The position numbers were made by a program, and so were the translations under genes. From Streptococcus mitis (GTDB lineage: Bacteria > Bacillota > Bacilli > Lactobacillales > Streptococcaceae), in assembly GCF_946190375.1 (NCBI RefSeq), contig NZ_CAMIAF010000012.1, forward strand, positions 1-64,000: DNA of 64,000 nucleotides, given 5' to 3'. The first letter of the stretch is position 1; every line of letters begins with the position of its first letter. This document shows, one piece after another, positions 24,568 to 32,213 of this stretch. The notes beneath the pieces are model-generated. The model had not been told where the DNA came from, did not search any database, and saw nothing but the letters and a program-made list of their open reading frames with translations.

Positions 24568-25815
24568 ATGAAAGTATTGTTCAGAAATCAAGCTTATCGT
24601 CTCTTGACTTTGTCACGCTTCTTCAATGCTTTTGGTGCTTCGATTTTCAACCTGGTATTTATCGTCTATGCATCGACCTTGCCACAAGCCTCTTTTGCTG
24701 TTGCTATGGCGAATATTGTCATGATTCTTCCGACTCTCTTTACAGTTTTTGTAGGGATTCGGGCAGATTACACGAGGAACAAGGTCAAATGGATGGTCTA
24801 TAGCGGTTTGTTTCAGGCGGTTTTATTTTTTCTGGCAGCCCTAGTTGTTCAGCAAGCTAGTCTCTTTGCCTTTTCTAGCCTGTGTTTAACCAATGTCATT
24901 AGTGATGTCATCAGTGATTTTGCTGGTGGTTTGCGCATGCCTCTTATTAAGGAAAAAGTAGCTGAAGAGGATTTGATGGAGGCTTATTCTTTTTCCCAGT
25001 TTATCACCTATATTTCAGCTATTGGTGGTCAAGCTTTTGGAGTTTGGCTCTTAGGTCTATCGGTCAACAATTTTTCTCTCGTTGCGGGAATCAATGCCTG
25101 CTTTTTCCTCGTATCAGCCTCTATTCTCTTTTTAGGAAAAAGCAAATTAAGCCTGTCAATTTCATCTGCTGATGGTGAATCACTTAAAAATGAGAATCTA
25201 TCTATCAAAGACCAGTTCCTAACGATTTATCGGAATTTACGTCTCGTTTTTCTTAAAGGTGGACAGAAAAACTTTGGTTTTATGCTCTTTGCTGTCTTGC
25301 TTATCAATGCCTTGGGTGGCGCTTTGGGTGGAATTTATAATATCTTCTTTTTGAGCCATTCTCTCTTGAATTTTTCTTACACAGAGGCACTATTTATCAG
25401 TCAATTCTGTGCTTTGTTAGCAGTCATCATCAGTAGCCTTACGGGCAATGATTATTTTGGGAAGCAGTCCCTGCCTAGATTGATGATGTGGGCTACTGTA
25501 GGACTCAGTCTAATTGGTCTGGCTAACGTATTTAATCAAGTTGTGCTTGGTTTGCTATTTCTCTTTTTAACTCTGTATGTGTCTGGTAAAGTTTCACCAA
25601 AGATTAGTGCCATGCTCATGAAAAATCTAGCTCCAGAGGTTCTGGCTCGTACCAGTAATTTTTTAGGTTTATTGTTTACCCTATCCATACCTGTGGGAAC
25701 AGCCTGTTTTTCACTTGTAGCTGTATGGAATATACAGTTGACTTGGATGCTATTTGTTGGTCTTTCCTTGTTGGCTATTCTTTTGACAGGTCTTAATCTC
25801 AAAAATGATATCTAA
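24568..25815 (+). CDS. Major facilitator superfamily transporter
   Basis: A 415-residue membrane protein with about twelve hydrophobic segments and the layout of MFS drug or macrolide efflux pumps: NQAYRLLTLSRFFNAFGASIF at the start and GIRADYTRNKVKWM as the conserved loop between helices 2 and 3. The substrate is unknown. GAAGGGAG precedes the ATG; TGcTATACT (about 24518) is a good extended -10. It follows the Rgg-type regulator, which may control it. Its stop codon overlaps the first bases of a BOX element. Confidence 0.9.
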   Translation: MKVLFRNQAYRLLTLSRFFNAFGASIFNLVFIVYASTLPQASFAVAMANIVMILPTLFTVFVGIRADYTRNKVKWMVYSGLFQAVLFFLAALVVQQASLFAFSSLCLTNVISDVISDFAGGLRMPLIKEKVAEEDLMEAYSFSQFITYISAIGGQAFGVWLLGLSVNNFSLVAGINACFFLVSASILFLGKSKLSLSISSADGESLKNENLSIKDQFLTIYRNLRLVFLKGGQKNFGFMLFAVLLINALGGALGGIYNIFFLSHSLLNFSYTEALFISQFCALLAVIISSLTGNDYFGKQSLPRLMMWATVGLSLIGLANVFNQVVLGLLFLFLTLYVSGKVSPKISAMLMKNLAPEVLARTSNFLGLLFTLSIPVGTACFSLVAVWNIQLTWMLFVGLSLLAILLTGLNLKNDI

Positions 25816-25966
25816 TACTCTTCGAAAATCTCTTCAAACCACGTCAGTGTCGCCTTACCGTAGATATGGTTACTGACTTCGTCAGTTCTATCCACAACCT
25901 CAAAACACTGTTTTGAGCAACCTGCGGCTAACTTCCTAGTTTGCTTTTTGATTTTCATTGAGTATA
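25815..25966 (+). repeat. BOX element, boxA-first orientation
   Basis: This intergenic repeat begins TACTCTTCGAAAATC, contains the boxA core (CACGTCAGTGTCGCCTTACCG; one or two changes from the usual core) and GACTTCGTCAG, and ends TTTTCATTGAGTAT. It is the pneumococcal/mitis BOX family, a non-coding repeat thought to be mobilised in trans. The same family recurs in the other orientation at 31939 and 36840. Confidence 0.9.
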
Positions 25967-26044
25967 AATCCTAATTTTTTTCTTACTGTTTTAATCCTTT
26001 TATTTATGGTAAAATAAGACTATTAAGTTTAAAGAGGATTCCCT

Positions 26045-27325
26045 ATGAAATTACAAAAACCAAAAGGAACGCAGGATATCTTGCCTGCTGAGTCTGCCAA
26101 ATGGCAGTACGTTGAGGGCTTTGCCCGTGAGATTTTCAAGCGCTATAACTACGCAGAAGTGCGCACGCCTATTTTTGAGCATTACGAGGTTATCAGTCGC
26201 TCTGTCGGAGATACAACGGATATCGTAACCAAGGAAATGTACGATTTCTATGACAAGGGTGACCGTCATATTACCCTCCGTCCAGAAGGAACTGCGCCCG
26301 TTGTCCGTTCCTATGTGGAAAATAAACTCTTCGCCCCAGAAGTGCAAAAGCCAAGTAAGTTCTACTATATGGGACCTATGTTCCGTTATGAGCGTCCACA
26401 GGCAGGGCGTTTGCGCCAGTTCCACCAGATTGGTGTTGAGTGTTTTGGCTCTAGCAATCCAGCTACCGATGTGGAAACCATCGCGATGGCAGCCCATTTC
26501 TTGAAAGAAATTGGCATCCAAGGTGTCAAACTACACCTCAATACGCTTGGAAATCCTGAGAGCCGTGCGGCTTATCGTCAAGCCTTGATTGACTATTTGA
26601 CACCGCTCAAGGAGACCTTGTCTAAGGATAGCCAGCGTCGCTTGGAGGAAAACCCTCTCCGTGTCTTGGACTCTAAGGAAAAAGAAGACAAGGTGGCAGT
26701 GGAGAATGCACCGTCTATCTTGGATTTCCTTGATGAAGAAAGCCAAGCTCATTTTGATGCGGTGCGTCAGATGTTGGAAAATCTTGGGGTAGACTATATC
26801 ATCGATACCAATATGGTGCGTGGTCTGGACTACTACAACCACACCATTTTCGAGTTTATCACTGAGATCGAGGGCAATGACTTGACCGTCTGTGCGGGTG
26901 GTCGTTACGATGGTTTGGTTGCCTACTTTGGTGGTCCTGAAACTGCTGGCTTTGGTTTTGGACTTGGTGTAGAGCGCCTGCTTCTCATTCTTGAAAAGCA
27001 AGGTGTGGCCCTCCCTATCGAAAATGCCCTAGATGTCTATATTGCAGTCTTGGGAGAAGGAGCAAATGTTAAGGCCTTGGAATTGGTACAGGCTCTTCGC
27101 CAACAAGGTTTCAAAGCAGAGCGTGATTACCTCAACCGTAAGCTCAAAGCTCAGTTCAAGTCAGCCGATGTCTTTGCGGCTAAGACCCTCATCACTCTAG
27201 GTGAGAGCGAAGTCGAAAGCGGACAAGTGACGGTCAAGAACAACCAAACACGAGAAGAAGTGCAAGTATCACTTGATGCTATCAGCCAAAACTTCTCAGA
27301 AATCTTTGAAAAATTAGGCTTTTAA
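26045..27325 (+). CDS. hisS: Histidyl-tRNA synthetase
   Basis: A class II aminoacyl-tRNA synthetase of 426 residues that charges tRNA-His. The start [13 protein letters not shown], motif 2 ([21 protein letters not shown]), the histidine-specific [14 protein letters not shown] and AGGRYDGLV, and motif 3 ([11 protein letters not shown]) are all present. AGAGGATT precedes the ATG, with an extended -10 (TGgTAAAAT) about 35 bp upstream. No T-box leader is seen. Confidence 0.98.
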   Translation: MKLQKPKGTQDILPAESAKWQYVEGFAREIFKRYNYAEVRTPIFEHYEVISRSVGDTTDIVTKEMYDFYDKGDRHITLRPEGTAPVVRSYVENKLFAPEVQKPSKFYYMGPMFRYERPQAGRLRQFHQIGVECFGSSNPATDVETIAMAAHFLKEIGIQGVKLHLNTLGNPESRAAYRQALIDYLTPLKETLSKDSQRRLEENPLRVLDSKEKEDKVAVENAPSILDFLDEESQAHFDAVRQMLENLGVDYIIDTNMVRGLDYYNHTIFEFITEIEGNDLTVCAGGRYDGLVAYFGGPETAGFGFGLGVERLLLILEKQGVALPIENALDVYIAVLGEGANVKALELVQALRQQGFKAERDYLNRKLKAQFKSADVFAAKTLITLGESEVESGQVTVKNNQTREEVQVSLDAISQNFSEIFEKLGF

Positions 27326-27338
27326 TAGTAGATAAACT

Positions 27339-27366
27339 GGTCAGGATTTTACTCCTGACCTTTTTC
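27339..27366 (+). terminator. hisS terminator
   Basis: GGTCAGGA, TTTTAC loop, TCCTGACC, TTTTTC. Confidence 0.9.
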
Positions 27367-27392
27367 TTTTGCAAAATGACAAAAATCATAAA

Positions 27393-27438
27393 CTTTTTGA
27401 CAAATATGATTGTCAAAAAGAAAAAGATGTGTTACAAT
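27393..27438 (+). promoter_or_regulatory. Promoter with palindromic operator for the envelope operon
   Basis: CTTTTTGACA (27393-27402) and TGTCAAAAAG (27411-27420) are a perfect 10-bp inverted repeat separated by 8 bp. The right arm contains the -35 box TTGTCA (27410-27415); TACAAT (27433-27438) follows after 17 bp. A repressor bound here would block polymerase; the XRE-family protein encoded in the operon is the natural candidate. Confidence 0.7.
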
Positions 27439-27474
27439 ATAATCAAGTTAAGAGAAAAGGAGCAGGGAACGATT

Positions 27475-27789
27475 ATGTGGGCATTAGGATTTGTACCTCT
27501 TGTGATTATGTTTTATCTCTATCATACCCAAAGGGTCAAGAAATTAGAGAATAAAATCAAAAGAATTGAGCAAAAACAGAAAGGAAATAAAGAAATGTCA
27601 AGATTATTAAAAGAATTGATTGGGAAAACACCGACAATCGTTGGACAAGTTTTTGGAACAGATAACTGGGAAGTTGTAGATGTAGATGAGGAATGGGTCA
27701 AGCTACGTCGTGTTAATAAAAAAGGAAAAGAAAAATTCAAACTACAACGCATTGAGGATATCCAGACAGTTGAATTTGACGGAGAGTAG
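27475..27789 (+). CDS. Small membrane-anchored protein, first gene of envelope operon
   Basis: I do not recognise the family. The 104-residue product has one N-terminal membrane helix (WALGFVPLVIMFYLY), a charged coiled-coil-like stretch (RVKKLENKIKRIEQKQK) and a small C-terminal domain (TPTIVGQVFGTDNWEVVDVDEEWVKLRRV). Longer in-frame readings begin inside the promoter region, so the ATG at 27475 behind AAAGGAG is preferred. It starts an operon running to about 31906. Confidence 0.7.
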   Translation: MWALGFVPLVIMFYLYHTQRVKKLENKIKRIEQKQKGNKEMSRLLKELIGKTPTIVGQVFGTDNWEVVDVDEEWVKLRRVNKKGKEKFKLQRIEDIQTVEFDGE

Positions 27790-27798
27790 GTGTGTAAC

Positions 27799-28005
27799 AT
27801 GCAACTTAAAAATCGTCTAAAAGAGCTTCGAGCTCGCGATGGTCTCAATCAAACCGAACTAGCTAAGCTAGCAGAGGTTTCCAGACAGACCATTAGCCTA
27901 CTAGAACGGGATGAGTACACCCCGTCCATTATCATTGCCCTGAAAATATCTCAAATTTTCAACGAAACAGTCGAATCGGTATTTCGCTTGGAGGAGGATG
28001 AGTGA
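27799..28005 (+). CDS. XRE-family transcriptional regulator
   Basis: A 68-residue protein consisting almost only of a helix-turn-helix: LKELRARDGLNQTELAKLAEVSRQTISLLERDEYTPSIIIALKIS. Small XRE regulators of this type commonly control neighbouring membrane or stress genes and their own promoter. An upstream GTG (27790) is in frame, but the ATG at 27799 with AGG spacing is more likely. Its stop overlaps the next start. The inverted repeat at 27393-27420 over the operon promoter is its probable operator. Confidence 0.9.
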   Translation: MQLKNRLKELRARDGLNQTELAKLAEVSRQTISLLERDEYTPSIIIALKISQIFNETVESVFRLEEDE

Positions 28006-28193
28006 TGAACATGTATAGAGTGGTTTATTATATGAGTGTTCTTGCCCTTATTGTGAATGCCTTGGCTATGATTGGAACATTACTGGGTTGGTTCTATTTT
28101 GTTGAAAGTAAGTATTTGTTTTGGATTAACTTAGTCCTCTTGTCCATTTTCAATCGGTTGAAGAAAAAGGAGAAAGATGATGAACAAGTATAA
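28005..28193 (+). CDS. Small two-helix membrane protein
   Basis: A 62-residue protein with two hydrophobic helices (about 5-28 and 35-52) and a charged tail (RLKKKEKDDEQV). The ATG overlaps the previous stop (TGATG) and lies 5 nt after GGAGGA. It is a paralogue of the next gene by eye (both start MN-x-Y-x-V-x-Y-Y and have a GWF/GW between the helices). The function is unknown; it may partner the XRE regulator. Confidence 0.75.
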   Translation: MNMYRVVYYMSVLALIVNALAMIGTLLGWFYFVESKYLFWINLVLLSIFNRLKKKEKDDEQV

Positions 28194-28377
28194 AGTAATC
28201 TATTATGTAGTTGCCATAGCTCTATTAGTCAGCGTGTTTCTACTGATTGGGATGGACCTAGGCTGGTTTAGTCCCTATCAAAGTGACAAATTTGTTTGGG
28301 CCTATTTTGCCCTCATACCAGTAATTGAATGGATTGAAAAGAAATCAAAAAATCTAGCAAGTGAAAAAGGAGAATGA
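28180..28377 (+). CDS. Small two-helix membrane protein, paralogue of the preceding gene
   Basis: A 65-residue protein (MNKYKVIYYVVAIALLVSVF, GWFSPYQ, then a second helix and charged tail). AAGGAG lies 7 nt before the ATG at 28180; another ATG three bases earlier is also possible. It overlaps the preceding gene by 14 bp. Similarity to the preceding protein suggests tandem duplication. Function unknown. Confidence 0.75.
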   Translation: MNKYKVIYYVVAIALLVSVFLLIGMDLGWFSPYQSDKFVWAYFALIPVIEWIEKKSKNLASEKGE

Positions 28378-28379
28378 AT

Positions 28380-28730
28380 ATGAAAGAGTTTTTAGCAGGT
28401 TTTCAAGTAGATACTGAGAACAAAGAACTTGCAGGTGTCTGTGCAGGTTTAGGAAATTATTTTAATATCAAGACTAACGTCATCCGTTTAGTAGCAATTT
28501 TGCTGTTTCTTTCGTCAACAGAGTTTGGGATTTTAACAGTCATCCTATATGCTTATCTAGCAGGCTGGCTTGGGAGAGATCCTTTAGGAGAAGGGGCGAA
28601 AAAAGCAAGAAACCAAGCTATTCTCTTGTTTGCTGTTTGTTTGATTTTAGTATCACTTGGAACAGAGGGTTTGACAGCAATTTATGAATCAGGTAAAGCC
28701 TTTGGTCAGTGGTTAGTTGGATTGGTTTAG
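28380..28730 (+). CDS. PspC-domain membrane protein
   Basis: A 116-residue protein containing a PspC domain: NKELAGVCAGLGNYFNIKTNVIRLVAILLFLSS followed by a membrane helix and a C-terminal hydrophobic segment. PspC proteins sense or respond to envelope stress in several bacteria. GGAG (28368-28371) suits the ATG at 28380 better than the in-frame ATG at 28374. It sits between small membrane proteins and an ABC exporter, consistent with an envelope-stress operon. Confidence 0.88.
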   Translation: MKEFLAGFQVDTENKELAGVCAGLGNYFNIKTNVIRLVAILLFLSSTEFGILTVILYAYLAGWLGRDPLGEGAKKARNQAILLFAVCLILVSLGTEGLTAIYESGKAFGQWLVGLV

Positions 28731-28743
28731 AAAGAGGTTGAAT

Positions 28744-29484
28744 ATGAAAAAGAATAAGAAACGTGGATTGTTATTTTTAATGTCTGTTGTCTTGGGAGGT
28801 TTCTTGGGCATGTTTGTAGGGATGTTTAAGGCACGTACTGAATCCCACGAAATTATGTTAGATGTGAAAGTCTTGATACCATGGATATCAGGTATTTGTT
28901 TACTGATAGGTTTCATTAGTCTTCTTTTGACTTTCAATTTCCTAAAGAAAAGCAGAAAATTTCACTCCTTGTATCAAGAGGAAATTGATGATGATCTGAA
29001 CGAAACCTATTATGTGCAGATGTATCGGAATCTCGAGTTTGGAACTATTGCTTTTAATAGTGCAAGCGTAGCGATTTTATTGGCTCTCTTCATTTCAGGA
29101 AGTGAAGTAATTGTACTCGATATAAGCCATATAACCTTATCCCTTTCCTTTTTGGGATTAGTGTTGGTTTTCAATGCTCAAAATTATCTTTTTAAGACTA
29201 TTGCGATTGTTCGTCAGATTAGTTTGGTGTTTTTCTCTACACCAAAGGATATCTTGGAGCATTTCGATTCTTACGATGAAGGGGAGCGCAAGGCTAATTT
29301 GGAACAGAGTTTTCGGATTTTATTCCAATTAAATAACTATGTCTTGCCAGGTCTCTACTTTCTGATTGCTCTCTTTTCTTTGCTGACAGGAGAGATTCAG
29401 CTACTAGCCTTCTTGCTTGTAGGAGCCATCCATATTTATATTAATGTGATGCAGTTACCTATGGTGAAACGTTATTTCAAATAA
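28744..29484 (+). CDS. DUF3169-family membrane protein
   Basis: A 246-residue membrane protein with about six hydrophobic segments, consistent with the DUF3169 family often found next to XRE regulators and ABC transporters in Firmicutes. The long frame starts at 28717, but the ATG at 28744 after AGAGG begins the expected basic MKKNKKRGLLFL sequence. No function is known for the family. Confidence 0.75.
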   Translation: MKKNKKRGLLFLMSVVLGGFLGMFVGMFKARTESHEIMLDVKVLIPWISGICLLIGFISLLLTFNFLKKSRKFHSLYQEEIDDDLNETYYVQMYRNLEFGTIAFNSASVAILLALFISGSEVIVLDISHITLSLSFLGLVLVFNAQNYLFKTIAIVRQISLVFFSTPKDILEHFDSYDEGERKANLEQSFRILFQLNNYVLPGLYFLIALFSLLTGEIQLLAFLLVGAIHIYINVMQLPMVKRYFK

Positions 29485-29494
29485 AGGAGTTTCT

Positions 29495-30319
29495 ATGATT
29501 CGTGTTGAAAATGTAAGCAAAAGTTTTGGGAGCAAAAAAGCTCTTCATCAGATTTCTTTTGAAATTAAGGAGGGTGAAATCTTTGGTTTTCTTGGCCCTT
29601 CTGGCTCAGGTAAAACAACCATGATCAATGTCTTGACAGGTCAGTTGGCTGCAGATCAAGGTAAAACAGTTTTGTTAGGCAAGAATTCTCAAGATTTAAC
29701 CTCAAATGATTTGGAACAAATTGGCATTGTTAGTGATGGCAGTGGTTTTTATGAAAAGATGAGTCTTTACAAAAATCTGCTCATTTACGCTAAGTTATAT
29801 GGCCTCAAGGCAGATAGAGTACATCAGGTGCTCCAACAGGTTGGATTGGCAGATGCTAGAGATATTATCGCAGAAAAACTATCTACAGGAATGAAACAAC
29901 GAATGTTCTTGGCTCGTGCCCTTCTGAATGCTCCTAAGATTCTCTTTCTAGATGAGCCAACCAGTGGCTTAGACCCTACAACATCTAAGATGATTCATAC
30001 CCTACTTCAAGAATTAAAGCAGGCGGGGACAACTATCTTTCTGACCACGCATGATATGAATGAAGCAACTCTGCTTTGTGATCGCTTATCTCTTTTAAAT
30101 AAGGGAAACTTAATAGAGTATGGAAGTCCACAAGATATTATCCAGAAGTATCATGTGGATAAGAAAGTACATGTGGTTTATAACGATGGACGAGAACAGA
30201 TAGTTCCATTTGAAGAATTGCCACATTTAGACACGACAGATTTGATGGTGGTTCACTCTTGTGAGCCGACACTAGAAGAAATCTTTATCAGATTAACAGG
30301 AGAAAAGTTAGATGTTTAG
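29495..30319 (+). CDS. ABC transporter ATP-binding protein
   Basis: A 274-residue ATPase with Walker A GPSGSGKTT (about 34-42), signature LSTGMKQR, Walker B ILFLDEPTSGLDP and switch TTHD. It energises the membrane protein encoded next, whose start overlaps its end by 8 bp. The type (CcmA-like, paired with a single ABC-2 permease) is typical of exporters of peptides, antibiotics or lipids. The cargo is unknown. Confidence 0.93.
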   Translation: MIRVENVSKSFGSKKALHQISFEIKEGEIFGFLGPSGSGKTTMINVLTGQLAADQGKTVLLGKNSQDLTSNDLEQIGIVSDGSGFYEKMSLYKNLLIYAKLYGLKADRVHQVLQQVGLADARDIIAEKLSTGMKQRMFLARALLNAPKILFLDEPTSGLDPTTSKMIHTLLQELKQAGTTIFLTTHDMNEATLLCDRLSLLNKGNLIEYGSPQDIIQKYHVDKKVHVVYNDGREQIVPFEELPHLDTTDLMVVHSCEPTLEEIFIRLTGEKLDV

Positions 30320-31010
30320 AAAATTAAATGCCCTACTATGGTTAAGATTACAAGTTCTTATTAGCAATTCAAGTTTGTTAGCAACTTTATTGATGCCTTT
30401 TGGTATTGCTGTTCTATATAATGAATTTTCAAATAAGAATGGACAATTGAGCCTATTTTTACTATCTGCTAGCTTGACGATGGTCTTGAGCATGGGAAGT
30501 GGTTATATGGTATCGATTATGATGGCAGAAGATAAGGAAAAACGAAATCTTAAATCACTCATTCTAAGTGGTGTGACAGCAACAGAATATACTTTCAGTA
30601 TGCTCGTTCTTCCTATTTTGATAATGTTGGTTGCTATGATTGTACTTCCCATCTATCTTAAAGTAGATGTATCTGGTTATTTATTTGCCTATGCTATCTA
30701 TTTGCTCCTAGCAACGATTTGTATTATTTTTCTCAACCTTCTAATCGGTGCGGTATCAGATACTCAATCTAAAGCGCAAGTTTATAGTATCTTCCCTATG
30801 TTAATTGTCTCTTTTTTACCTATGATTGCTCTTCAAAATGATACGGCTCAAAAAGTGTTGGATTATTCGTTCATCGGTCCTATTGTAAATCTTTTAAATA
30901 AAAAAGGTGGGGAAATATCTTTTTCTAATATCGGCATGTTACTTGCCTGGGTACTTGTGTTAGGAATAGCAAACCTCTTTGTATTGAAAAATAGCTATAA
31001 AGCAAGATAG
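30312..31010 (+). CDS. ABC-2 type transporter permease
   Basis: A 232-residue protein with about six membrane helices, in the arrangement of ABC-2 permeases (long first loop, then helices beginning SLFLLSASLTMVLSMGSGYMVSIMMAEDKEKRNLKSLILS, in which the MAEDKEKRNLKSL loop is typical). It overlaps the ATP-binding gene by 8 bp and should form the exporter with it. Confidence 0.85.
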   Translation: MFRKLNALLWLRLQVLISNSSLLATLLMPFGIAVLYNEFSNKNGQLSLFLLSASLTMVLSMGSGYMVSIMMAEDKEKRNLKSLILSGVTATEYTFSMLVLPILIMLVAMIVLPIYLKVDVSGYLFAYAIYLLLATICIIFLNLLIGAVSDTQSKAQVYSIFPMLIVSFLPMIALQNDTAQKVLDYSFIGPIVNLLNKKGGEISFSNIGMLLAWVLVLGIANLFVLKNSYKAR

Positions 31011-31019
31011 GAGATTTAT

Positions 31020-31658
31020 ATGAAACTACTTAAAAACATTGGCTGGTTTCTTCTAGCCATTCTATCCTTTTTCTTTGGCTATGGTCTGGTTCAGAGTATG
31101 GCTCTGTCAGCTCTTGGACTAGGGGCTTCGATATATGGAGTTTTACCACTTTATGTCGTCCTGTCAGGAGCCTATGTTTATGGAATTTACAGATGGTATC
31201 AGACAGAAAAGGTTAGCATCCAGACGACTGCTTTTAATCGTCATATCTGGTTGCCTACTCTGGTTTTGCTAGTGGCTATTACAGCCCAGTTCTTTTTACC
31301 AGAAGATCCGTCGGTCAGTCAACAAATCGTATCTCAACTGACAGTGGAACAGCCTGCATTTGGTTTCTTTATGGTGGTGGTCTTTGCTCCTTTGACGGAA
31401 GAACTTATCTTTAGAGGGATGCTGGCACGTTATCTCTTTCCTAAGCAGGACAAGAGCAAACAGGTTCTGTTTCTTCTGGTATCTAGTGTTCTATTTGCCT
31501 TGATTCATTCTCCAGGAACTTTGCAACAGTTTTTAGTTTATGCTAGTCTAGGATTGAGTTTGGGTCTGGCTTATGTAAGCCGAAAAGGTCTGATCTACAG
31601 TATTTCTCTCCACGCTTTGAATAATTTAGTCAGCTTTTTGATGATTCTCATGCTATAA
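31020..31658 (+). CDS. CPBP-family intramembrane metalloprotease
   Basis: A 212-residue membrane protein with the CPBP (CaaX-like protease/bacteriocin-processing) motifs EELIFRGML (Glu127, Glu128, Arg132), FALIHSPG and HALNN, in the correct order near the C-terminus. Members process or give immunity to peptides, or act in signalling. A GGAGATTT site precedes the ATG 9 bp after the permease gene. With the exporter next to it, a bacteriocin-immunity or envelope-stress role is possible. Confidence 0.92.
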   Translation: MKLLKNIGWFLLAILSFFFGYGLVQSMALSALGLGASIYGVLPLYVVLSGAYVYGIYRWYQTEKVSIQTTAFNRHIWLPTLVLLVAITAQFFLPEDPSVSQQIVSQLTVEQPAFGFFMVVVFAPLTEELIFRGMLARYLFPKQDKSKQVLFLLVSSVLFALIHSPGTLQQFLVYASLGLSLGLAYVSRKGLIYSISLHALNNLVSFLMILML

Positions 31659-31675
31659 TAGAGTCAGGAGGTCAC

Positions 31676-31906
31676 ATGAAACGAGTAATTTTATTAGCAG
31701 TGATTCAAGCAGTTGTTCTATTTTTCATCATTGGAGCGCTAGCTTATGCCTTTAAGGGAGATTTCTTCTATAGCCATTTAGCAGTGGTCTTTGCCCCTAT
31801 TGCCGGTATCTGGCGTTTTGGGACAGCTTACACAACGGAAATCGTCTTGCCTCGAAAGGCAGCCGAAATTGCTGAAAAGCGTAAAGCAGGCAAAAATTCA
31901 AAATAA
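31676..31906 (+). CDS. Small two-helix membrane protein, last gene of envelope operon
   Basis: A 76-residue protein with two hydrophobic segments (about 4-26 and 31-50) and a basic tail ending EKRKAGKNSK. TCAGGAGGT precedes the ATG 17 bp after the CPBP gene, and a terminator follows. I do not recognise a family. Confidence 0.75.
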   Translation: MKRVILLAVIQAVVLFFIIGALAYAFKGDFFYSHLAVVFAPIAGIWRFGTAYTTEIVLPRKAAEIAEKRKAGKNSK

Positions 31907-31911
31907 GAGAG

Positions 31912-31935
31912 TCCGATGAAGTTCATCGGATTTTT
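31912..31935 (+). terminator. Envelope operon terminator
   Basis: TCCGATG pairs with CATCGGA around AAGTT, then TTTTTG. Confidence 0.8.
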
Positions 31936-31938
31936 GTA

Positions 31939-32093
31939 TTATACTCAATGAAAATCAAAGAGCAAACTAGGAAACTAGCCGCAGGTTGCTCAAAGCACAG
32001 CTTTGAGGTTGGAGATAGAACTGACGAAGTCAGTAACATATACTTACGGCAAGGCGACGTTGACGTGGTTTGAAGAGATTTTCGAAGAGTATT
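31939..32093 (-). repeat. BOX element, reverse orientation
   Basis: It begins TATACTCAATGAAAATC, contains GAACTGACGAAGTCAG and TACGGCAAGGCGACG, and ends GATTTTCGAAGAGTATTA. This is a full-length BOX repeat in the opposite orientation to the one at 25815. It lies between the envelope operon terminator and the aspS promoter. Confidence 0.9.
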
Positions 32094-32179
32094 AGCGCTA
32101 ATTTTTAGAGCCTTCATTTGATTTTTAAAGACAGGCAAACTTTTCTGATGATTTTCATGAAGAGCCTGCGCTTTTATGG

Positions 32180-32185
32180 TAAAAT
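32180..32185 (+). promoter_or_regulatory. Extended -10 promoter of aspS
   Basis: TGgTAAAAT with hexamer at 32180-32185, about 28 bp before the aspS start. Confidence 0.5.
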
Positions 32186-32213
32186 AGTAACAGAATAAAA
32201 GAGGAGAGAAACA

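Noticed and set aside
24393-24803. 136-codon frame overlapping the MFS gene
   Set aside because: It runs through the rgg terminator and promoter and is out of frame with a clear membrane transporter.
27369-27554. Alternative 61-codon frame after hisS
   Set aside because: It overlaps the operator, the promoter and the start of the better-supported gene at 27475.
25967-32213. T-box leaders before hisS or aspS (and tyrS)
   Set aside because: The promoters lie within about 40 nt of the starts, leaving no room for a T-box.
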